From the NCBI GenBank assembly GCA_031292915.1, contig JAUMSH010000023.1, positions 62,001 to 126,000 on the forward strand: a stretch of 64,000 nucleotides of DNA. Direction: 5' to 3'. Below the pieces are notes generated by a model that saw only the letters and a list, made by a program, of their open reading frames with translations, did no database searches and was not told the origin of the DNA. A program made the translations under genes and the position numbers. The DNA comes from Collinsella sp. GTDB lineage: Bacteria > Actinomycetota > Coriobacteriia > Coriobacteriales > Coriobacteriaceae. Shown here piece by piece: positions 59,747 through 64,000 of the stretch. The first letter of the stretch is position 1; every line of letters starts with the position of its first letter.

Positions 59747-60190
59747 ATGGCAAAAGAGGGAAAGAAGCCGATCGGCAAGATTGTCCTAGGCGTCATCGTG
59801 GTGCTGGCTATCGTCGGTGCCGTGGGCTCTATGGGTGGCAATTCAACCGATTCGTCTGCGAGCGATTCGGCAAAACCTGCCGAGGCGACACAGCAGGCTG
59901 AGGAGCAAAAAGAACCGCAAGAACCGTATACCATTGCTGATGAGGCTGAAGACACCTCCAATCAGTTTGCCTATAAGATCACGGGCACGCTGACCAATAA
60001 CACGGACAAGGAAAAGAGCTACATTCAGATTGAATATGTTCTGTATGATGCCGATGGCAACCAGGTTGGAACGGCTCTTGCAAACACCAATCATCTGAAG
60101 GCGGGCGGCTCCTGGAAGTTCGAGGCGCTGGGTACGGTGTCTCCCGACCAGGTTGCTAGCTGGGAGCGTTCGGACGTAAGCGGTTTCTAG
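59747..60190 (+). CDS. FxLYD-domain membrane-anchored protein
   Basis: 147 aa from ATG 59747. The basic start is followed by one transmembrane helix (residues about 9-28). A Ser/Ala/Glu linker leads to an extracellular FxLYD domain: Y-K-I-T-G-T-L-T-N-N-T-D-K, then I-E-Y-V-L-Y-D-A-D-G-N-Q-V-G and L-K-A-G-G-S-W-K-F-E. This immunoglobulin-like domain is found on exported proteins of Gram-positive bacteria, with unknown binding partners. Its RBS is buried in the hairpin just upstream, so translation is probably regulated. It lies ahead of the HTH and kinase genes. Confidence 0.82.
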   Translation: MAKEGKKPIGKIVLGVIVVLAIVGAVGSMGGNSTDSSASDSAKPAEATQQAEEQKEPQEPYTIADEAEDTSNQFAYKITGTLTNNTDKEKSYIQIEYVLYDADGNQVGTALANTNHLKAGGSWKFEALGTVSPDQVASWERSDVSGF

Positions 60191-60222
60191 CATGTTGCAT
60201 GCACTGGGGGAGGTGAAGTCGT

Positions 60223-60645
60223 ATGCCCGATAAAAAGCTGACTGACGAGTTGCTCAATGAGCTTCTCGACGCGCCAAACATCGATGGCTATATCAAAGAA
60301 CACGACTTTGCTGCCCCGTCGCTTTCGAACTACCTGAAGCAGCTACTGCAGGAAAAGGGCTTGGAGCGCTCGCGCGTGGTTCGTATGGCCGATCTCAATG
60401 AGACCTTTGGCTATCAGATCTTTACCGGTGCGCGGCATCCGAGCCGCAATAAGGTGCTGCAGATTGCCTTTGCGATGGCGCTGACGCTCAAAGAAACCAA
60501 CCGTGCGCTGACGGCTGCCGGGGTAAGCGTCCTTAACTGCAAGGACCGCCGCGATGCGATTATCATTTTTTGCATCGATCGCGGGTGCAGCCTCCAAAAG
60601 GTCAACGAGGAGCTGTATCGCTTTGGCGAGGAGACGGTGAGTTAG
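60223..60645 (+). CDS. HTH-type protein coupled to a Ser/Thr kinase gene
   Basis: 140 aa from ATG 60223 (GGGGGAGG upstream). The region L-S-N-Y-L-K-Q-L-L-Q-E-K-G-L-E-R-S-R-V-V-R-M-A-D-L-N-E-T-F (split here as residues about 34-62), then G-Y-Q-I-F-T-G-A-R-H-P-S-R-N-K-V-L-Q-I, looks like an XRE-type HTH with a recognition helix near Y-Q-I-F. It is preceded by an acidic helical start. A C-terminal helical part follows, with several Cys. Such proteins are often found just upstream of a eukaryotic-type kinase, as here, and may be its target. Confidence 0.7.
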   Translation: MPDKKLTDELLNELLDAPNIDGYIKEHDFAAPSLSNYLKQLLQEKGLERSRVVRMADLNETFGYQIFTGARHPSRNKVLQIAFAMALTLKETNRALTAAGVSVLNCKDRRDAIIIFCIDRGCSLQKVNEELYRFGEETVS

Positions 60646-60743
60646 CGGCTGATATCTGAGCCGGCGGAGCTGCCGAACAACGATGCAAACGAACGGGGCG
60701 CGGATGCCATGGGGTGTCTGCGCCCTGCGCTATGATGGAGGCT

Positions 60744-62120
60744 ATGGATACTCAGACCCCAACATATTCCGATGACGAGCTGACCGCAGCGCTTGCCGAG
60801 CACCTGGCGTCGCTCGATTGCGACGACAGCTATCGCGTGGAGCGTGTACTTAAGCGCTCGACCGTTGAAACAACCGAGCTCGTGTACTTTGAAGGAACCG
60901 GCGGTGGCTCGCTCGGCCCCTTTGTCCGTAAACGCATCGATGCTTCGGCTCAAATCGGCGGGGCATACGAGCGTCTGTTTGCCGTTCAGCGGGCAGGCAG
61001 GCGTTTTGAGCACCTGCCCAGAATCGTCGATTGTCGTCGTGTGGGCGACGAGCTCAACGTGGTTATGGAATACATCGAAGGGGAGACGCTCGGGGCGCTG
61101 GTGGACCGTCTGGGAGCCACCCCCGATTATGCGCGTGAATTGTATCCTGTCCTTTGCGACGCCGTGGGCGAGCTCCATGCCGGTTTTGCAATGGCGGGGG
61201 AGACGTCGGCGCCGGTGATCCATCGTGACCTCAAGCCGTCGAATATCATCGTGACAGGTGCCAACTATACGCCTGATGACGGCCTGACGTTTTCATCGCT
61301 GGTGATTATCGACCTGGGGATCGCGCGCGTATGGCACGATGGCGCCGATGCCGACACCGTCAAGTTTGGCACGCGACCCTATGCGCCGCCCGAGCAGTAT
61401 GGGTTTGGGCAGACGAGCGTGCGAAGCGACGTCTACGCACTTGGCGCCCTGTTGTTCTTCTGCTTGACGGGAGTCGACCCTAAGCCAGGGCTCGACATGC
61501 GCGAGCAATGCGAGGCGCGCGGCATTCCCACTCCACTTGCCGATGCCGTCTGCATGTCGATGGCGCTCGACCCGGCCAAGCGTTTTGCGAGTGCGGAAGC
61601 GTTGGGACGGGCGACGCGCGCGGCATACGATCTGAGTCGCCCCGTGCGGCCTCCTGCGCCGCCTGTCCGAACTCCGGCCTCGGAGACGGTGTTGACGCCC
61701 CAAGGGCTCCAGAACCCCGCAGGGCCTCCTGGCCCTGCCGCCTCCGCTGCATGCGGCCTGCTCTCTCGCGTTCCGGAGTCTCTGGGCCGCATTTGGAATA
61801 CGCTCGTCTGCTTCTCGCTGCTTGTGTTCTTTGCCGGAAGTCACTTTGCCGTCTTTCACCCCACCGGAGCAAACCAAAGCTACCCGACGTGGCTTCTCAT
61901 AATCGAGTATTTTTTCTTTGTCGATGGCCTTATGGTGCTTATGCATTTCGCACTGCTCGATAAGCGCCGTCTTCGTCGGCGATTCGCACTGCTCGACAGC
62001 TATCGCGGCAAGAAACTCGCGAAACTCTGGCTCAAGGCATTGGGTGTGCTGCTCCTATGCATGATTGTCATAGTCGCGGTTGCCAATGCGACCGGCGTCG
62101 TCGATACCTCCGCTACCTAA
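60744..62120 (+). CDS. Membrane-anchored eukaryotic-type Ser/Thr protein kinase
   Basis: 458 aa from ATG 60744 with ATGGAGG upstream. The N-terminal kinase domain has V-R-K-R-I-D (the ATP Lys), the E-Y-I-E-G-E-T hinge, the catalytic loop H-R-D-L-K-P-S-N-I and I-D-L-G-I-A-R (DLG in place of DFG), then G-T-R-P-Y-A-P-P-E-Q. A Pro/Ala-rich linker (about 305-350) leads to three hydrophobic segments at the C-terminus. It lacks PASTA repeats, so it is not a PknB-type wall sensor. The upstream HTH protein is the likely partner. Confidence 0.88.
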   Translation: MDTQTPTYSDDELTAALAEHLASLDCDDSYRVERVLKRSTVETTELVYFEGTGGGSLGPFVRKRIDASAQIGGAYERLFAVQRAGRRFEHLPRIVDCRRVGDELNVVMEYIEGETLGALVDRLGATPDYARELYPVLCDAVGELHAGFAMAGETSAPVIHRDLKPSNIIVTGANYTPDDGLTFSSLVIIDLGIARVWHDGADADTVKFGTRPYAPPEQYGFGQTSVRSDVYALGALLFFCLTGVDPKPGLDMREQCEARGIPTPLADAVCMSMALDPAKRFASAEALGRATRAAYDLSRPVRPPAPPVRTPASETVLTPQGLQNPAGPPGPAASAACGLLSRVPESLGRIWNTLVCFSLLVFFAGSHFAVFHPTGANQSYPTWLLIIEYFFFVDGLMVLMHFALLDKRRLRRRFALLDSYRGKKLAKLWLKALGVLLLCMIVIVAVANATGVVDTSAT

Positions 62121-62124
62121 AAGA

Positions 62125-62150
62125 AAAGGACCCCATTGGGGCCCTTTGCA
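62125..62150. terminator. Bidirectional terminator between convergent genes
   Basis: AAAGGACCCCA pairs with GGGGCCCTTT (one mismatch) with flanking A and T runs on either strand. It separates the kinase from the secreted hydrolase-like gene. Confidence 0.8.
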
Positions 62151-62157
62151 GTTGCAC

Positions 62158-63291
62158 TTAGATGCGGTTCATCTGAGCGGCGACTTTGTTGTACCAGTCC
62201 TGCCACGTGGGCGGGCAGTACTTTTTGGCCGCTGCCGGGGTAAGGGTGGAGCCGTAGTTGGCGCCCAGATAGGCAACGTGGGCGGAGATGCCCTCGCTCC
62301 AGCTGCCAAAGCTGCGCCAACCGCCGCCACGGGCACTCCAGCCCCAGGCGTTGTAAGAATTGGCGCAATAAGCACCCTTGGTGCTCTCGATGCAGGCGAT
62401 GGCGGGGGACCAACGGGGATCGACACCGGTATTCCAAGCGGCGACGGCAAAGTTATAGCCCTGGCCTGCCATGGGGGAGCCGGCAAGGTAGTTGTCGATG
62501 CGACTCGTCCACTCATTAATGAACGAATCGTAATCGGAACTACCGGTATTGGCGTTGTTCACCGTGGTGTCGATGGTGGTGTTGGTGTTGGTGGCCTGGC
62601 TGCTGGAATTGCTGCCGCTTACGCCCTCGCCCGAGAGCTTCTCGGCGGCAGCGGCCTTATCGGCCTCAAGCTTGGCAAGCTCGGCGGCATTTTCCTGCTC
62701 GGCTTTTGCCTGTGCCTCGCTGCGGAGCTGCTGGGCCTGCGCCAGCGCGTCCTCGGCGTTTTTCTGCTCTGTCTCAAGCTGTGACTTGGCCTGCTGGAGC
62801 TCGGCCTTGTTCTGCTCGAGTTCGGTTTGCATGTTATTGAGCTGTTCGATCTCGTCGACGCTCGAGCTCGTGATCTGGTTGGTGTATTTGCAGGTCGTGA
62901 TGAACTCACCCAGGCTCTGCGCATTGACCAGGAAGCTCACGATGGGATTGGTGCCCTTCTGATACTTGTACAGATCGCGCATGGCGGAGCTTGCCTTGGC
63001 CTGCTGCTCGGGAAGCTTGGCCTCGATTTCCTCGATGCTTGCCTCATTGGAGTCAATCTGCTTTTGCAGATCATCGAGTTTGGTGCGGGCGTCGTTGTAG
63101 GCGCTCGTGGCGGCTTCGATCTTCTGCTGGGCTGCGGAAAGCTGGTCCTGCGTTGCCTGCGAGGCGGCATACGCCGCAACGGGGGAGAGCATCGGCGTGG
63201 CCGTCAGCGCAACGGCGAGCGCGGCGCTCGTGATGATACGAGCCGGCTTCGACGCAATGAGCGCTGCGGTGCGATGATTCGAATGCTGCAT
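62158..63291 (-). CDS. Secreted coiled-coil protein with C-terminal peptidoglycan-hydrolase-like domain
   Basis: 377 aa from ATG 63291 (GAGGG 5 nt upstream; TTG 63306 is possible). Sec signal peptide, cleavage near A-Y-A-A-S. Residues about 35-215 are a long coiled coil (Q-Q-K-I-E-A, then E-I-E-A-K-L-P-E-Q-Q) of the PcsB/CwlO N-terminal kind. A Ser/Asn/Thr linker follows. The last 120 residues resemble a lysozyme/transglycosylase-like domain: A-I-A-C-I-E-S-T-K-G (probable catalytic Glu), Y-N-A-W-G-W and Y-C-P-P-T. It probably cuts the wall during division, with the coiled coil as regulator. Confidence 0.78.
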   Translation of the reverse strand: MQHSNHRTAALIASKPARIITSAALAVALTATPMLSPVAAYAASQATQDQLSAAQQKIEAATSAYNDARTKLDDLQKQIDSNEASIEEIEAKLPEQQAKASSAMRDLYKYQKGTNPIVSFLVNAQSLGEFITTCKYTNQITSSSVDEIEQLNNMQTELEQNKAELQQAKSQLETEQKNAEDALAQAQQLRSEAQAKAEQENAAELAKLEADKAAAAEKLSGEGVSGSNSSSQATNTNTTIDTTVNNANTGSSDYDSFINEWTSRIDNYLAGSPMAGQGYNFAVAAWNTGVDPRWSPAIACIESTKGAYCANSYNAWGWSARGGGWRSFGSWSEGISAHVAYLGANYGSTLTPAAAKKYCPPTWQDWYNKVAAQMNRI

Positions 63292-63354
63292 CCAGTCCCT
63301 CTGCAATCAATCGTAGGTTATGGTTCGAACGGTATTCTACTACTGCTTTCGACC

Positions 63355-63392
63355 TCAACTTGAACCTTAAAGGTTCCAAAGGGTCAAGTTGA
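63355..63392. repeat. Nested inverted repeats upstream of the hydrolase-like gene
   Basis: TCAACTTGA (63355-63363) and TCAAGTTGA (63384-63392) are inverted arms. They enclose the smaller palindrome AACCTTAAAGGTT. Similar TTGAACTT and TTCAACTTT words recur up to 63455. It lies in the promoter region of the 63291 gene, so it may be an operator. Confidence 0.45.
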
Positions 63393-63525
63393 ACTTGAGG
63401 CTTTGGCTTTGACCTGCAGTTATGACGAATTGTTGAGAAACCATAGAGTTCAACTTTAACGTTACAGAGCCCTGTTTGAGAGGAGTTTTGGGCTGTAAAA
63501 GCCATCTCAACGTGGGGTTTTATAA

Positions 63526-64000
63526 CTACAGCGTGCCCTTCTGGCGAGCCTGCTTAATCTCTTCGAGGGCTTCGGCGGGGGTGAACGAACAGGTGCCGTC
63601 GCCGAGTTTGATTACCTGGATATCGTCGTCGGCGTAGACCTCTCCGCCCTTTAGTACCACGCCAAAAACGCCCTCGTGGGGAAAGATGCAGTCGCCGGCG
63701 AGATAGTAGATGGCACAGCGTGTGTGGCAGACCTTGCCGATTTGGCTGATTTCGACCAGGACATCGTTGCCAATCTTGAGCTGCGTTCCCAGGGGGAGCG
63801 AGAGCAGGTTGATGCCCTGGGTTGTGAAGTTCTCGCCAAAGTCGCCCTCGTGCACATCGAGCCCGCGCGTCTGCGCCGTCTGGATGGACTCTGCGGCCAA
63901 AAAGGAAACCTGACGGTGCCAATGCCCGGCGTGCGCATCGGAGGCGAGGCCAAACTGCTCGATAACGGTGTCGTGCCCGTCGGCGACGGGTGACTTACGC
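63526..64000 (-). CDS. MOSC-domain protein (partial, N-terminus off the right edge)
   Basis: About 158 C-terminal residues are in the window. The frame is open to the edge, so the TTG at 63900 need not be the start. It reads K-S-P-V-A-D-G, then D-A-H-A-G-H-W-H-R-Q-V-S-F-L-A, G-D-F-G-E-N-F-T and a conserved Cys in K-V-C-H-T-R-C-A-I-Y. The MOSC fold is related to the C-terminal domain of Moco sulfurases and binds molybdenum cofactor or handles sulfur via the Cys. Short stand-alone MOSC proteins are often encoded near molybdopterin genes, which would lie beyond this window. Confidence 0.88.
   Translation of the reverse strand, partial: RKSPVADGHDTVIEQFGLASDAHAGHWHRQVSFLAAESIQTAQTRGLDVHEGDFGENFTTQGINLLSLPLGTQLKIGNDVLVEISQIGKVCHTRCAIYYLAGDCIFPHEGVFGVVLKGGEVYADDDIQVIKLGDGTCSFTPAEALEEIKQARQKGTL

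Overview
The window is GC-rich, densely coded bacterial DNA with clear Shine-Dalgarno sequences. It is most consistent with the Coriobacteriia, probably a gut Collinsella (inference from gene content and style: flavodoxin next to DUF3793, an Mbeg1-like protein, ArsR/SdpI, an acetylase-type diaminopimelate operon, an L-lactate dehydrogenase, and several short palindromic intergenic repeats). No rRNA, tRNA or CRISPR was seen. About 60 genes are called; the first and last run off the window.

Layout. 1-10.4 kb: a partial Gfo/Idh/MocA oxidoreductase, RNase HI, a LysR regulator divergent from metY (which has a long structured leader), a secreted protein, a PanE-like reductase, a cyclase-family hydrolase, an aldo/keto reductase, a second Gfo/Idh oxidoreductase and endonuclease IV. 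Two 63-bp hairpins with compensatory base changes precede the last two. 10.5-13.7 kb: a polar amino-acid ABC transporter whose permease carries an extra N-terminal ectodomain. 13.8-18.2 kb: flavodoxin/DUF3793, a heavy-metal-binding protein, a YolD/Y-family polymerase pair behind two SOS boxes, and a stand-alone fragment-like Fe-ADH domain. 18.4-23.7 kb: pgi, followed by a ~3.5-kb inserted element (TraG/VirD4-like ATPase, ClpP-like protein, unknown protein) bounded by a 29-bp direct repeat of the pgi 3' end. 23.9-26.3 kb: deoC and two HAD phosphatases.

26.4-37.8 kb is the most interesting block: a GntR regulator followed by ten co-directional genes. Three look like the fructoselysine (Amadori product) enzymes FrlC, FrlB and FrlD. 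Around them sit a YfcC-type carrier, a second FrlD-like kinase, two amidohydrolases, a YjbQ protein, a BtpA/SgcQ protein and an FGGY kinase. The simplest reading is an enlarged frl operon: uptake of a glycated amine, C3 epimerisation, 6-phosphorylation and deglycation to glucose 6-phosphate, which pgi would pass to glycolysis. The six extra genes suggest additional substrates or a second branch.

37.9-53.8 kb: TatD and TcdA, an ArsR/SdpI pair, EttA, an AT-rich cassette with a Tat-exported cysteine-peptidase-like protein plus lipoprotein, two low-complexity proteins, NAD synthetase, an aminotransferase, lactate dehydrogenase, an Mbeg1-like protein and a nucleoid-associated protein. 53.9-59.3 kb: the lysine/DAP operon (a lysA-dapA fused frame, dapB, dapH) read leftward from a lysine riboswitch, divergent from an M20 deacetylase. 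Together with the aminotransferase at 49 kb this makes a complete acetylase-type DAP route. 59.2-64 kb: small membrane and FxLYD proteins, an HTH protein with a membrane Ser/Thr kinase, a secreted coiled-coil peptidoglycan-hydrolase-like protein and a partial MOSC protein.
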